This document shows positions 35,934 through 44,974 of a stretch of 51,775 nt of DNA, one piece after another. This DNA comes from JBAZAX01 sp964568625. Lineage in GTDB: Bacteria > Babelota > Babeliae > Babelales > RVW-14. The stretch is taken from the NCBI GenBank assembly GCA_964568625.1, contig CAZMQG010000012.1:1-51775 (forward strand), given 5' to 3'. Every line of letters starts with the position of its first letter. Within the stretch, counting starts at the first letter, position 1. The notes below the pieces were generated by a model. It was not told the DNA's origin. It did not search any database and saw nothing but the letters and a program-made list of their open reading frames with translations. Position numbers and translations under genes: made by a program.

Positions 35934-35997
35934 CTTAAATTCGATTTTTTATAAGAATATCAAGTTTTTCAAAGTTGGCCAACACAAAAATAGTGGA

Positions 35998-36630
35998 TCA
36001 TTTGGCTTCAGGTAAGTAATATTCCGATATCGACAAAAAATCATCAAACGCAACAGGCAAAAAACTGTCCGAATCTTTGATTACAAACAAATCATTCAAC
36101 CGTTTATCTGAGAACGTCGCCATTTTTGTCGGTGTATTGTTATAATAAGCCTTAGAAAGATATATATTTGAAACATCTTCCCATTTGGCCTTTAATTTTC
36201 CCCATTTATATATGCCAATCTTATCAAATTTTATATACTCAACTTGGGTTATTTTCATATTTATTGCTTCAAAAAACAATTCAGTACTTACTGCCCCTAA
36301 TCCAGCGGCCCCCAAACCGAATAAAAATTTCCCCCATGATACATTCTTCTTTTGCTTATCTAAAGAATCATTTATACACAAAACTCCCATGGCAATAAGT
36401 ATGGCAGAACCTCCTCCCGTTCCTAACATATATAGAAAAGACGGATTTGCGTAAAATATAAACTGCTTTCCATCATAGGATATATTTTTGTTAATCGCGG
36501 TAAATTGCGTTAAAAAACTATCATTACTAGGGGAAAACGCATCCTTATTAAGCTCAACAGCATGTAAATTGGAAGTAATTAGAAATAAAAAAGTAAAACA
36601 TACAAACTTTAGAGATACATTGACCTGCAT
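35998..36630 (-). CDS. secreted or membrane protein of unknown function (210 aa)
   Basis: AAGGTG precedes the ATG by 6 bases. The signal peptide is residues 1-24 (FVCFTFLFLITSNLHA). Two hydrophobic, Gly-rich segments follow (about 66-86, FLYMLGTGGGSAILIAMGVL, and 102-120, FLFGLGAAGLGAVSTELFF), then a hydrophilic C-terminal domain with alternating strands (IGIYKWGKLKAKWEDVSNIYL). The layout suggests an inner membrane protein with a soluble domain like those of DUF-type PH-like sensors, but I do not recognise a family. It is monocistronic, next to tRNA-Leu. Confidence 0.6.
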   Translation of the reverse strand: MQVNVSLKFVCFTFLFLITSNLHAVELNKDAFSPSNDSFLTQFTAINKNISYDGKQFIFYANPSFLYMLGTGGGSAILIAMGVLCINDSLDKQKKNVSWGKFLFGLGAAGLGAVSTELFFEAINMKITQVEYIKFDKIGIYKWGKLKAKWEDVSNIYLSKAYYNNTPTKMATFSDKRLNDLFVIKDSDSFLPVAFDDFLSISEYYLPEAK

Positions 36631-36880
36631 AAGGCACCTTTTTAAGTTATGTTTTTTTGAATTTTAATTATACTACCAAATTCAAATGATTTCACAACAG
36701 ACAATATGAACCTAACGTAGTAAATGTCATGTTAAACACCATGTTGGTATGGATACTGTTTTAATTGACTATTACCCTATACGCTGCTAGCATTATTTTT
36801 CTAGATAAATAACTTGATAATTGGGACTTGATCGGCTTTTATCAGTTGATTTTAGGGTGGCAAATTTTAGGGCGGTTGGT

Positions 36881-37813
36881 GTGAAAAATAAATTTAGTAT
36901 CCATATAAAAAGAATTCCTCAATATTTTTTTTCTGCGCTTCTACTAATTTTCGCGTTTATAAATGCAAAAAACACAAGTCCTGATTTTATAAAAATCAAA
37001 AACGAAATAAATAATTTACACCCAAAATATGAGTGGCAAAAAATTGAGCTCACCTGTACGAATACCCCTGCTTTATCTAAATTTGTTGATAAATATCTAC
37101 AAAAATTTTGTACTAAAACCAATGTGCAATCTCAGCCACCGGTTTGTCTTTATTACAATTCTGAAAAATATGAAAATTATAATTTTTATTGGGATGGGAA
37201 AAATATTTTACTGGGCAATAAAATTTTAGAGATTCTTTTTCACGACCAAAATTTTGAAAAATATTTTGAAGCACTTCTAGCTCACGAATTTGCACATTTT
37301 AAGTTAAATCATAAGCCTTGTTCAATATTTAAACAAGAAGAAGAGGCAGATAAACTTGCATTTACTTTAATCGATAATCCAAATGATCTTGTAAATGCAC
37401 ATTTATTTGACTCTTTAATATTTATAATAGCCCAAGCATTCGCAGATGATATCACGGATGCAAAGAAACTAGACACTTTAATATCACAAACAATGGCAGT
37501 CTTTACAGATCTCTCTCCAAACTTTGGAAAATTTACACAATGCCATTGCTGGATGTCAGTTTATCACCTATTTTACGAAGCTTTTATAAAAACAAAATTC
37601 AATACAGATTTATATATTTTTTCTAATGATTTGGCATTAAATTTAGTAAATGTAAGCAGCGACTCTCATTCAATGCTTTCTATAGATTATTTAAAAATTT
37701 GGCTTCCAAGATTAATAGAATTTTTAAAACATCCGCTCGAACGTGACACACACCCTTCACCAAAACAATTATCAGCATGGGCTCAAAATATATCTTCAAC
37801 TCAAGCCGCATAA
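36881..37813 (+). CDS. secreted M48-like zinc metalloprotease
   Basis: 310 residues from the GTG at 36881, which has AGGG 9 bases upstream; the longer frame begins at an unsupported TTG. The signal peptide reads RIPQYFFSALLLIFAFINA. LLAHEFAHFKLNH carries HExxH (about 135-139), and QEEEADKLAF about 18 residues later supplies the third ligand in the ExxxD/EEAD context of M48 (Ste24/HtpX) peptidases. It lacks HtpX's membrane helices and has only the signal, so it resembles periplasmic BepA/LoiP-type enzymes in outer membrane quality control. Export to a host is also possible. Confidence 0.75.
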   Translation: MKNKFSIHIKRIPQYFFSALLLIFAFINAKNTSPDFIKIKNEINNLHPKYEWQKIELTCTNTPALSKFVDKYLQKFCTKTNVQSQPPVCLYYNSEKYENYNFYWDGKNILLGNKILEILFHDQNFEKYFEALLAHEFAHFKLNHKPCSIFKQEEEADKLAFTLIDNPNDLVNAHLFDSLIFIIAQAFADDITDAKKLDTLISQTMAVFTDLSPNFGKFTQCHCWMSVYHLFYEAFIKTKFNTDLYIFSNDLALNLVNVSSDSHSMLSIDYLKIWLPRLIEFLKHPLERDTHPSPKQLSAWAQNISSTQAA

Positions 37814-37965
37814 TTTTTTAGATTTCATAATTATAGACAACACAATAACACCGAATTTCACAATAAAAAACGACTTAAAAATTACTTTTGTTGCGTAAAA
37901 ATATTTCATTTTGGAATAATAGACTCAAATATGTAATGTGTGTCATTTTTTTGAAGGGGGGAATT

Positions 37966-38604
37966 ATGAATATATTGTCACAGAGTTCATTTATTACATC
38001 TTTTGTTTTGGTTACATCAATATTCAACAGTATTGAAGCAGCCAAGGGAATTACAATACAACTATCGCCTAGAACTGTCACAGGAATAGAGCAAGCAGCA
38101 TTTTTGGTAAACACCAAAGAAGGAGAAACAAAACTCAATGTCCTTAAAACCCTGTTAGAGATTTATCGACAAAACCCTGCATTACTCGAGCTGGTACTTA
38201 ATTTTTACAACTCAATTAAATCCGGAGACATTAAGGACACAGCCATACCAGATGGCCTTTTAAATCAAATGCCTCCTGAGCTTGTAAATATTATTTGTAT
38301 TACTGAAGGATCTGTACATAAATTAAATCCTACTATTTATGATACTTTAGATTTATTAGCAGAATCTATTAAAGACGGAATTGAAGCGGCAAAAGCTAAG
38401 ACCTGCAAAGCCTGTTGCCAAAATTTTTGGTGCAAAACAGCTCCTAAATTTCTTTTAATAACAGTAGAGTTAGTAGCACCTATTTTACTTACACTTGCTA
38501 GTTCTTCTACAACTAGCGCTTCCACAAGTAAAGCTGCCACCTCAGCAAATTTCACATTTACTATTCCTTCTGCAGCAATTAGATACGTAAAAATTAATAG
38601 ATAG
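37966..38604 (+). CDS. secreted protein with Cys cluster (212 aa), paralogue of the next gene
   Basis: The start is the ATG at 37966 behind AAGGGGGG; longer frames lack a ribosome site. There is a signal peptide (SSFITSFVLVTSIFNSIEAA). The middle is helical (TKLNVLKTLLEIYRQNPALLELVLNFY). Near residue 145 is a Cys cluster KTCKACCQNFWCK, then a hydrophobic stretch (LLITVELVAPILLTLASS) and a Ser/Thr/Ala-rich end. The next gene repeats this order: helical repeats, Cys cluster with x-W-C, hydrophobic segment. The Cys may form disulfides or bind metal. Function unknown. Confidence 0.7.
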   Translation: MNILSQSSFITSFVLVTSIFNSIEAAKGITIQLSPRTVTGIEQAAFLVNTKEGETKLNVLKTLLEIYRQNPALLELVLNFYNSIKSGDIKDTAIPDGLLNQMPPELVNIICITEGSVHKLNPTIYDTLDLLAESIKDGIEAAKAKTCKACCQNFWCKTAPKFLLITVELVAPILLTLASSSTTSASTSKAATSANFTFTIPSAAIRYVKINR

Positions 38605-38633
38605 TTTAATTATAGATTGAATATTAATGTAAT

Positions 38634-38661
38634 TCCCGCAAAGCAATCAAACTTTGCGGGA
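38634..38661 (+). terminator. hairpin between the paired Cys-cluster genes
   Basis: A 10-bp stem TCCCGCAAAG / CTTTGCGGGA with an 8-base loop, followed by TACCTTTTT; the T run merges into the ribosome site of the next gene. Confidence 0.8.
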
Positions 38662-38680
38662 TACCTTTTTAGGAGTTATC

Positions 38681-39289
38681 ATGAATAAATTTTATAAAAT
38701 TTTCATATCAAGTACATACCTAGTTACAATCATTTCAACATGCTCTTTATTTGCAGGCCCAGAACAACGAAGGGGATTTGCCTCTGCATTAGGAAATTTG
38801 TTTTGCGGGACAGCATATCAACAACAAGAAAGTGTCATAGATTTTTTATCACAATTACACACTACTGACGATAAAGCATTTCATCAACTTTTTGATTACG
38901 TTGTAAATAAAAAAGGCAATCTAGATTATAAACTAGCTCAGGTTTTAACAGCAAAAAACTTACTGGATAAAACAGGAGCTCCAAGTGAATCATTAAAACA
39001 AACATTCAATTTTTTAAAAGCCATAATTGATGATTACAATCAAGATACTAAGGTCAATTGCTGCCAATCATGTTGTGGCGGCTGCTTTATCCCTTGGTGT
39101 AGAGAAAATGGAATGAAAATATTGGATTTTACATTTACTAACGCAACCGCTCTTGTAACGGCCATTGCAACAAAAAAACCAGTTCGCTCTCCACGTCTTT
39201 CGGCAATGGATCGTTCCACTACTGTTCAAGTTGATCCATTAGACATTGAAATTGTTCTTAAACAATTATCTGGAGATGTTATTTATTAA
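38681..39289 (+). CDS. secreted protein with Cys cluster (202 aa)
   Basis: AGGAG 7 bases before the ATG at 38681 fixes the start. The signal peptide is residues 1-24 (STYLVTIISTCSLFAG). Residues 40-125 are helical (ESVIDFLSQLHTTDDKAFHQLFDYVV). The cluster CCQSCCGGCFIPWC (from about 128) has six Cys in 14 residues, followed by a hydrophobic stretch (ILDFTFTNATALVTAIA). The organisation matches the preceding gene. It could be a disulfide-rich or metal-binding secreted factor. No catalytic motif is visible. Confidence 0.7.
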   Translation: MNKFYKIFISSTYLVTIISTCSLFAGPEQRRGFASALGNLFCGTAYQQQESVIDFLSQLHTTDDKAFHQLFDYVVNKKGNLDYKLAQVLTAKNLLDKTGAPSESLKQTFNFLKAIIDDYNQDTKVNCCQSCCGGCFIPWCRENGMKILDFTFTNATALVTAIATKKPVRSPRLSAMDRSTTVQVDPLDIEIVLKQLSGDVIY

Positions 39290-39314
39290 ATAATTTATCT
39301 AAAATTTAAACATA

Positions 39315-39351
39315 AAAAAAGGGCCCCATATTTCTCATGGAGCCCTTTTTT
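39315..39351. terminator. terminator between convergent genes
   Basis: AAAAAAGGGC-C-CCAT / ATGG-A-GCCCTTTTTT, one mismatch, T run at the end and A run at the start, so usable in both directions. It separates the Cys-cluster gene from asnS. Confidence 0.85.
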
Positions 39352-39403
39352 AGTTTTTAATTTAAAATTAAAAACTAATTTTAAAAATTAATATATTTAA
39401 AAG

Positions 39404-40786
39404 TTAAAAATCTGCATGTTTTGGATATCTTGGGAATGGAATTGAATCACGAATATTATCAATTCCCGTTGTAAATACAACCAATCTTTCAAAGCCAAGA
39501 CCAAAGCCGGCATGAGGAACTGAGCCATATTTTCTTAATTCCAAATACCACCAGTAACTTTCTTTATTTAATCCAAGTTTATCCATTTTGGCTGTCAACA
39601 CATCAAGCCTATCCTCTCGTTGACTTCCACCGATAATTTCTCCAATACCGGCAACTAACACATCCATTGCTCTAACTGTTCTTCCATCTTCATCTTCTTT
39701 CATATAAAAAGCTTTTATCTCTTTTGGATAGTTAGTTAGAATAACAGGTTTTTTGCAATGTTCTTCAACAATATATCTCTCATGTTCAGATTGCAAATCA
39801 ATACCCCATTGAACAGGATATTCAAATTTTTTAGATGATTTTTTTAAAATATCAATTGCTTGAGTATATGTTAAATGTTCGAATGGATTATCCAAAACAT
39901 GTTGAAGCCTTTTTATAATTCCAGGCTCAATATATTTATCAAAAAATTCCATATCTTGAGGACATTTTTCTAGCGCAGTTTTTATGCAATGCTTTAAATA
40001 ACTTTGTGCACATTCCATATCATCTTTTAACTCAGCAAATGCCATCTCCGGTTCTATCATCCAAAATTCGGCCAAGTGTCGAGATGTATTTGAATTTTCC
40101 GCACGAAATGTTGGCCCAAATGTATAAATATCGGAAAGCGCACAGGCATAACATTCACCGTTAAGCTGACCTGAAACTGTCAAAAAAGTCTCTTTACCAA
40201 AAAAATCTTGTGTAAAATCAACTTTGCCATCAATCAACGGTGGTTTTGCTGCATCAAGAGTTGAAACCCTGAACATCTGCCCTGCACCCTCGCAGTCCGA
40301 CCCAGTGATGATGGGAGTATTAACATACAAAAAGCCTCTGCTTTGAAAAAAATCATGCGTTGCCCATGCAAGCGCATTTCTCACGCGTGAAACTGCACCT
40401 ACCGTATTTGTACGTGGACGCAAGTGTCCAATCGTTCTTAAAAATTCAAGAGAGTGCCGCTTCTTCTGTAATGGATAAGTTTCAGGATCACACAACCCAA
40501 TAACTTCAACATGCGTTGCTTGAATCTCAAATAACTGTTCTTTGCCTAAACTTTCAACAAGTTTTCCAGTTATACTTACAGATGTTCCGGTAGATAAATC
40601 TTTTTTTAAACTTTCATAGTTATTTAAATTTTGATTGATAATTACTTGTATATTATTGAATTGAGATCCGTCATTTATCTCAACAAATCCAAAATCTTTT
40701 GAAAATCTAGATGTTTTTACCCAACCTTTGACCGTTAACTCTTTTCCAATATCTTTCTTGCTTACATGACTAATTTTTATGCGCAT
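39404..40786 (-). CDS. asnS: asparaginyl-tRNA synthetase
   Basis: 460 residues from the ATG at 40786 (MRIKISHVSKKDIGKELTVKGWVKT), which matches the family N-terminus; an ATG 10 codons upstream is also possible and neither has a ribosome site. The OB-fold anticodon-binding domain occupies about 1-105. Class II motifs include FRAENSNTSRHLAEFWMIEPE (motif 2) and GFGLGFERLVVFTTGIDNIRDSIPFPR (motif 3), the latter diagnostic of AsnRS/AspRS. IGGSQREDRL is the AsnRS form. Free asparagine is therefore charged directly, which gives asnA (49833-50891) a clear purpose in this genome. Confidence 0.95.
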   Translation of the reverse strand: MRIKISHVSKKDIGKELTVKGWVKTSRFSKDFGFVEINDGSQFNNIQVIINQNLNNYESLKKDLSTGTSVSITGKLVESLGKEQLFEIQATHVEVIGLCDPETYPLQKKRHSLEFLRTIGHLRPRTNTVGAVSRVRNALAWATHDFFQSRGFLYVNTPIITGSDCEGAGQMFRVSTLDAAKPPLIDGKVDFTQDFFGKETFLTVSGQLNGECYACALSDIYTFGPTFRAENSNTSRHLAEFWMIEPEMAFAELKDDMECAQSYLKHCIKTALEKCPQDMEFFDKYIEPGIIKRLQHVLDNPFEHLTYTQAIDILKKSSKKFEYPVQWGIDLQSEHERYIVEEHCKKPVILTNYPKEIKAFYMKEDEDGRTVRAMDVLVAGIGEIIGGSQREDRLDVLTAKMDKLGLNKESYWWYLELRKYGSVPHAGFGLGFERLVVFTTGIDNIRDSIPFPRYPKHADF

Positions 40787-40990
40787 GTGAGTAACCAAAA
40801 TTTTAGGGTTGAACATATAACTTTGTTGGTAAATAGATTAATATGTTTACGGTGATGGTCAAGAACATAAGTAAAAGCCAAGTAAATTTTGAAAATTTAT
40901 AACTTACTTAACTCTCTAAGATAAATTTGTGATACTAGTTAAAATTTAAATGCACGCAAAATTATTGCTGATTTTTTGAAAGGGAAAAAA

Positions 40991-41785
40991 GTGCTAAGCA
41001 AAATAGTTCCTGGAAGGCAACCAAAAAAAAGTGGGAAGTTGCTTGCAGAAAAAAAGTTTATTAATGATAACATTGGATTTGTTGAAATTCTGGATGTGTT
41101 TGGAAACGATTTAACAGTTGTTAACGCAGCAAGAGTTTCGTTTAACAAAGAGTCAGAATTTGAACCCATTCGTGATGGCTACGGAGATTCTGCTAAAGTT
41201 GTTGGCTACCGAGTATCTGCTAAAGATCAAAATTTAATTGAATATTTAGCACAAAACAATCACGTTACTCCATTTTTTCATCCACAACTTCGGTTTAGAA
41301 TTAAAATGCCAATCTATATTACACGGGAATGGTATCGCCACACAGTTGGATTTGCTCGTAATGAAATTTCTCGACGTTATGTAACATTTGAACCGGAATT
41401 TTTTGTACCATCAGAATTGCGTAAACGCGATGTAAATATAAAGCAAGGATCAAGCAACGAAGTTCATGAAAATAATATCGAATTGCTTGCAAACATTCGT
41501 AAAGCAAATCATAAATCATTAGAACTTTATAATTACCTACTAGAGCGTGGGGTTTGCCCAGAACAAGCAAGAGGAGTTCTACCCCAATCTATGTATACAG
41601 AGTTTATCGAAACTGCAAGTTTGGCTGGTTACGCTCGACTTGTTAACCTCCGCCTTGACAGTTCAGCGCAAAAAGAGATCAGAGAGTATGCAGGAATCCT
41701 CTCAAGCATAGTTGAAAAAATTTTTCCTGTAAGTTGGAGAGCATTGGTAAAGTACAACGAATTTTTTGAAAGAAAAATAGGATGA
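40991..41785 (+). CDS. thyX: FAD-dependent thymidylate synthase ThyX
   Basis: 264 residues from the GTG at 40991, which sits 6 bases after AGGG; the longer frame begins at a TTG that is part of that site. AARVSF, ITREWYRHTVGFARNEISRRY, and PEQARGVLPQSMYTEF are the ThyX hallmark segments. The signature usually reads RHRx7S; here it is RHT with one extra residue before the Ser. ThyX makes dTMP from dUMP using methylene-THF and flavin, replacing ThyA. The ATGA overlap with dcd places dUMP supply and use in one transcript. Confidence 0.92.
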   Translation: MLSKIVPGRQPKKSGKLLAEKKFINDNIGFVEILDVFGNDLTVVNAARVSFNKESEFEPIRDGYGDSAKVVGYRVSAKDQNLIEYLAQNNHVTPFFHPQLRFRIKMPIYITREWYRHTVGFARNEISRRYVTFEPEFFVPSELRKRDVNIKQGSSNEVHENNIELLANIRKANHKSLELYNYLLERGVCPEQARGVLPQSMYTEFIETASLAGYARLVNLRLDSSAQKEIREYAGILSSIVEKIFPVSWRALVKYNEFFERKIG

Positions 41786-42351
41786 GTATCAAAGCAGATA
41801 GTTGGATAAGATTAATGTCGCAAACCACCGGCATGATCGAACCATTTGTTGAAAAACAGGTTCGTCAAACTGAAGGCACTCAAAAACTAGTTAGTTTCGG
41901 GCTTTCAAGTTATGGATATGATATTAGAGTAGCGGACGAATTTAAAGTCTTTACAAACGTGTACAATTCGATTATTGATCCCAAAAATTTTACCGATAAT
42001 TCGTTTGTCGCACTAAAAACAGACATGTGTATAATTCCTCCGAACTCGTTTGCACTCGCACGCAGTGTCGAATATTTCAGAATTCCACGCAATATTTTGA
42101 CAATTTGCTTGGGCAAATCAACATATGCTCGATGTGGAATAATTGTTAATGTAACTCCATTTGAACCCGAATGGGAAGGACATGTTACCATAGAAATTTC
42201 AAACACAACCCCGTTGCCTGCAAAGATTTATTCTAATGAGGGCATAGCCCAAGTTATTTTCTTTCAGGCGGATCAAACATGCGAAACTTCTTATGCTGAT
42301 CGTAACGGAAAATATATGAAACAAACGGGAATTACACTTCCTAGAATCTAA
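41782..42351 (+). CDS. dcd: dCTP deaminase
   Basis: 189 residues. The start overlaps the thyX stop by four bases (ATGA). LSSYGYDIRVADEFKVF at the N-terminus and the core GKSTYARCGIIVNVTPFEPEWEGHVTIEISNTTPLPAKIYSNEGIAQVIF, read in pieces, are the Dcd signatures, with the catalytic Glu in the EWEGHVT(I/L)E strand. It forms homotrimers and deaminates dCTP to dUTP, feeding dUMP to ThyX after pyrophosphate removal. Whether it is bifunctional (DCD-DUT) is not clear by eye. No dut gene is in the window. Confidence 0.94.
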   Translation: MSIKADSWIRLMSQTTGMIEPFVEKQVRQTEGTQKLVSFGLSSYGYDIRVADEFKVFTNVYNSIIDPKNFTDNSFVALKTDMCIIPPNSFALARSVEYFRIPRNILTICLGKSTYARCGIIVNVTPFEPEWEGHVTIEISNTTPLPAKIYSNEGIAQVIFFQADQTCETSYADRNGKYMKQTGITLPRI

Positions 42352-42366
42352 TTGAAATAATATCGC

Positions 42367-42403
42367 GCAGTAACTCAAACTTGTTATAAATTTGAGTTAC
42401 TGC
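42367..42403 (+). terminator. hairpin after dcd
   Basis: A 13-bp stem GCAGTAACTCAAA / TTTGAGTTACTGC with an 11-base loop, followed by CTAAATCTTTA. It ends the thyX-dcd unit. A second palindrome follows at 42458-42484 (AGTTTTAATTC / GAATTAAAACT). The remaining space up to 42681 shows no gene. Confidence 0.7.
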
Positions 42404-42681
42404 CTAAATCTTTATCTCAAAAAAACAGTAATAAAAAATAAGCTTTTAACGCCTGCGAGTTTTAATTCTAATTGAATTAAAACTTAGACAAATTCTTAAA
42501 TAAAAAAAGTTCTCATCTCTCTGAAAAGCCAGATCTAATAATACATAACCCTTATATACAACCCATCGCCCAAAGGGGGGCGTTTGACGTTTTTTGCAAA
42601 TTTTAGGAAGCTAAGAAGTACGCAATATATAAAAATAAAATGGCTAACAAAATTAATGGCCATAAATTATGGAGGTTTCAA

Positions 42682-43401
42682 ATGAAAAAGTTAGTATTTT
42701 TTAATTTAGTGGCACTTTTACTATTCTTGCCTTCTCAGAATTTAAATTTAAATTCTTTAATGGCAGAACCGATTAGCTGCATAGAAAACAATCCACATGT
42801 TTCAAAAATCATTGACTCTTGCCAAAATAATACAAATTTTGCACAAGAAATAATGTCAAAAATCTGTAAAAAGGTCAGGGATATGCTAATGCGCATATGC
42901 ACGCTTCCTGAAAAACTAGAACTCAGAGGTTTTACAAAAACCCCTACATTGTTCGAAAAATTGTTTTCTGAATTCATCCGAAACATATCCAGTATGCTAA
43001 ATATCGAAAAAGAAAAGCTCCAAACATTTACAAGAACTATTCAATTACCTAATCAAAAACCTGAAATAAAAAACAAAACAAACAATGCACAATACGCCGA
43101 TAAAGCAGCAATTGAAAATTTAGTAGACGAAATATTGAATATCTCTGGAGATAAACTGGATTGCTCCATATCTTTAGTAATGCAGTTTTTGAAGCCATCT
43201 TCAAACGAACAAATCGATCGCAAACAAATAAAAAGCATATTGATACAAACCTTAAGCAATTTTACCCCTGAAGAGCTTAATGCTCTTGAAAAGGTTATCA
43301 GATCAAATGCTTTTGCAAAAATAGCCAATAAGCTCGATGAGCTAACCGGAATGGTATTATCAATAATTAGAGAAGAAGACCCAAAAATCACAGTAAAATA
43401 A
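42682..43401 (+). CDS. secreted protein of unknown function (239 aa)
   Basis: GGAGG 7 bases before the ATG at 42682 defines the start; an in-frame ATG at 42640 has none. The signal peptide is about residues 1-28 (KKLVFFNLVALLLFLPSQN..LMA). The mature part is mostly helical with three Cys near the front (SCIEN, DSCQN, SKICKKV, RICTLPEKLEL). A second helical half has FTPEELNALEKVIRSNAFAKIANKL. No recognised domain. It is alone between the thyX-dcd terminator and rplU. Confidence 0.65.
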   Translation: MKKLVFFNLVALLLFLPSQNLNLNSLMAEPISCIENNPHVSKIIDSCQNNTNFAQEIMSKICKKVRDMLMRICTLPEKLELRGFTKTPTLFEKLFSEFIRNISSMLNIEKEKLQTFTRTIQLPNQKPEIKNKTNNAQYADKAAIENLVDEILNISGDKLDCSISLVMQFLKPSSNEQIDRKQIKSILIQTLSNFTPEELNALEKVIRSNAFAKIANKLDELTGMVLSIIREEDPKITVK

Positions 43402-43565
43402 GCATATTTTCCTGTATTTAAGCCAATTTGGGGAAGATTCTCAGGGTAAACTAGACAGATATCAAGAATATGCTAAAATAAAATGTGTTTTAAATTAAGT
43501 ATTCTTTATTACTTGTATTACCCAAATACGTTATGATTCCAATGTGGAAGAAGGGCTATTCGATC

Positions 43566-43907
43566 ATGAATAACGCACAAAAGATTTCAGAATTTGAGAA
43601 GTACGCCATTATTGAAACAGGCGGGAAACAATACCAAGCATTACCTGGTAAAACCATTTGCATAGAAAAAATTGAAGGCAATACTGGGGATAAAATTCAA
43701 TTTGATAATGTGTTGTTCCGAAAAACTGGCGATGCAAAATTTGAATTTGGTAAGCCATTCATCAAAAATGCTTCCGTTACAGCAAGCATAATCAAACAAG
43801 ATAAGGCTCCAAAAGTGGTCATTTTTAAATTCCAAAGACGTCATAAAGTTAGAACAAAAAAAGGCCATCGTCAGCCTCAAACAATTATCAGAATTGAAAG
43901 TATTTAA
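43566..43907 (+). CDS. rplU: 50S ribosomal protein L21
   Basis: 113 residues from the ATG at 43566, the most plausible start (AAGGG upstream, though 11-12 bases away); the frame extends to 43533. YAIIETGGKQYQA is the L21 N-terminus and KVVIFKFQRRHKVRTKKGHRQPQT is the C-terminal 23S rRNA-binding signature. Bacterial rplU is normally followed by rpmA (L27); here a terminator comes at once and no L27 gene follows in the window. Confidence 0.95.
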   Translation: MNNAQKISEFEKYAIIETGGKQYQALPGKTICIEKIEGNTGDKIQFDNVLFRKTGDAKFEFGKPFIKNASVTASIIKQDKAPKVVIFKFQRRHKVRTKKGHRQPQTIIRIESI

Positions 43908-43920
43908 AAAAACTTTCTGA

Positions 43921-43970
43921 AGAGAACAAAAAAAAGAGGCCATGTACATGGCCTCTTTTTTTTGTTCTCT
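43921..43970. terminator. 50-bp perfect palindrome, terminator after rplU
   Basis: Two 25-base arms (AGAGAACAAAAAAAAGAGGC then CATGT, and the exact complement) without a spacer. GAGGCCATG forms the hairpin top and A8/T8 tracts make it work in both directions between rplU and the convergent 44010 gene. Confidence 0.92.
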
Positions 43971-44009
43971 TGTCTATTTCAAGTAATAATTCAATTTCTA
44001 TTTTATCTT

Positions 44010-44840
44010 TTATGCTATTAAAACCGGACCAGGCACTGATTTATTCTTTGCTACGTCAAAATCCTTTTTAGAATCCTTGAAGTATGCCGCTGAAATATCT
44101 TTCATTTGTCCAAACACTTTGCTTGCTGGAGCCAATTTTACCATCTCTATATTTTTTTTGACATCTGATAACATAACGGTCTTAACGTATTTTTTATCTG
44201 AATCATTCAATAATGTCGAATCCACTACTTCATCTAGAAGCTGTTTAAAATAATTCAGTTTATTTTCGTCATTTAAAGGACGTATGGCATATGTTTCTTT
44301 TAGAACCTTGGCAAATAAAGTTTGAACTTCGCCATCTACGGACTTAACCCCATGGTGCCTGGACAAATTCATAAGCATTCTGTTTCTAATATAAAAATTG
44401 TTAGATTTTTCAAGACTCTTAAGCGCTCCAAATATTTTAGATTTGCTCGAAAAACATCCTGATTTCTTCAATTCAGGAAGCATTTTATTTTTAACATATT
44501 CCTGCTGGTTTTTGCTCAAGAGAGGAGACCTTATCGCACCAGACAACATTGAATTTAAAATTCTGCCTTGATGATAATCCGTCTTATCACATTTATTGTA
44601 AAGTTCTTGCAGTTTGTTACCAAAAATATTTTGTGTTGTTGAATTAAAAATATTCTTACGATTTTTTGCCATCAAAACCCGCAATTTGGTCATTTGTGTC
44701 ACCAAATCACTCTCTTTGTTGTTTTTTTCAAGTTCCTGTTGAAATTCAACATTTACATCCTTATCAAAACTAAAAAAACCGGCGCTAATTCCACTAAAGA
44801 AAAAAAATGCACCGACATAAGAAAACTGTAGAATTTTCAT
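44010..44840 (-). CDS. secreted helical protein of unknown function (276 aa)
   Basis: AAGGAG 7 bases before the ATG. A signal peptide (FSYVGAFFFFSGISAGFFSF) is followed by a wholly helical, Lys-rich sequence. Two halves look alike: SPLLSKNQQEYVKNKMLPELKKS..SKIFGALKSLEKS (about 103-150) and STLLNDSDKKYVKTVMLSDVKKN..SKVFGQMKDISAA (about 212-258), so the protein is an internal duplication of a roughly 110-residue module. No known family recognised. It may be read from the transcript of the 45186 gene if the hairpin between them leaks. Confidence 0.7.
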   Translation of the reverse strand: MKILQFSYVGAFFFFSGISAGFFSFDKDVNVEFQQELEKNNKESDLVTQMTKLRVLMAKNRKNIFNSTTQNIFGNKLQELYNKCDKTDYHQGRILNSMLSGAIRSPLLSKNQQEYVKNKMLPELKKSGCFSSKSKIFGALKSLEKSNNFYIRNRMLMNLSRHHGVKSVDGEVQTLFAKVLKETYAIRPLNDENKLNYFKQLLDEVVDSTLLNDSDKKYVKTVMLSDVKKNIEMVKLAPASKVFGQMKDISAAYFKDSKKDFDVAKNKSVPGPVLIA

Positions 44841-44974
44841 ATAAAATCTCCTTTTTCATATATAAAACTGAAACAACACTTTGCAATCAAATTCTACAAT
44901 TTTTGGAACAAAAAACAACTCTTAATTTTCAACAATAAGAGCTTTATTTTGATGACTGATTTTGCAAATCAATA

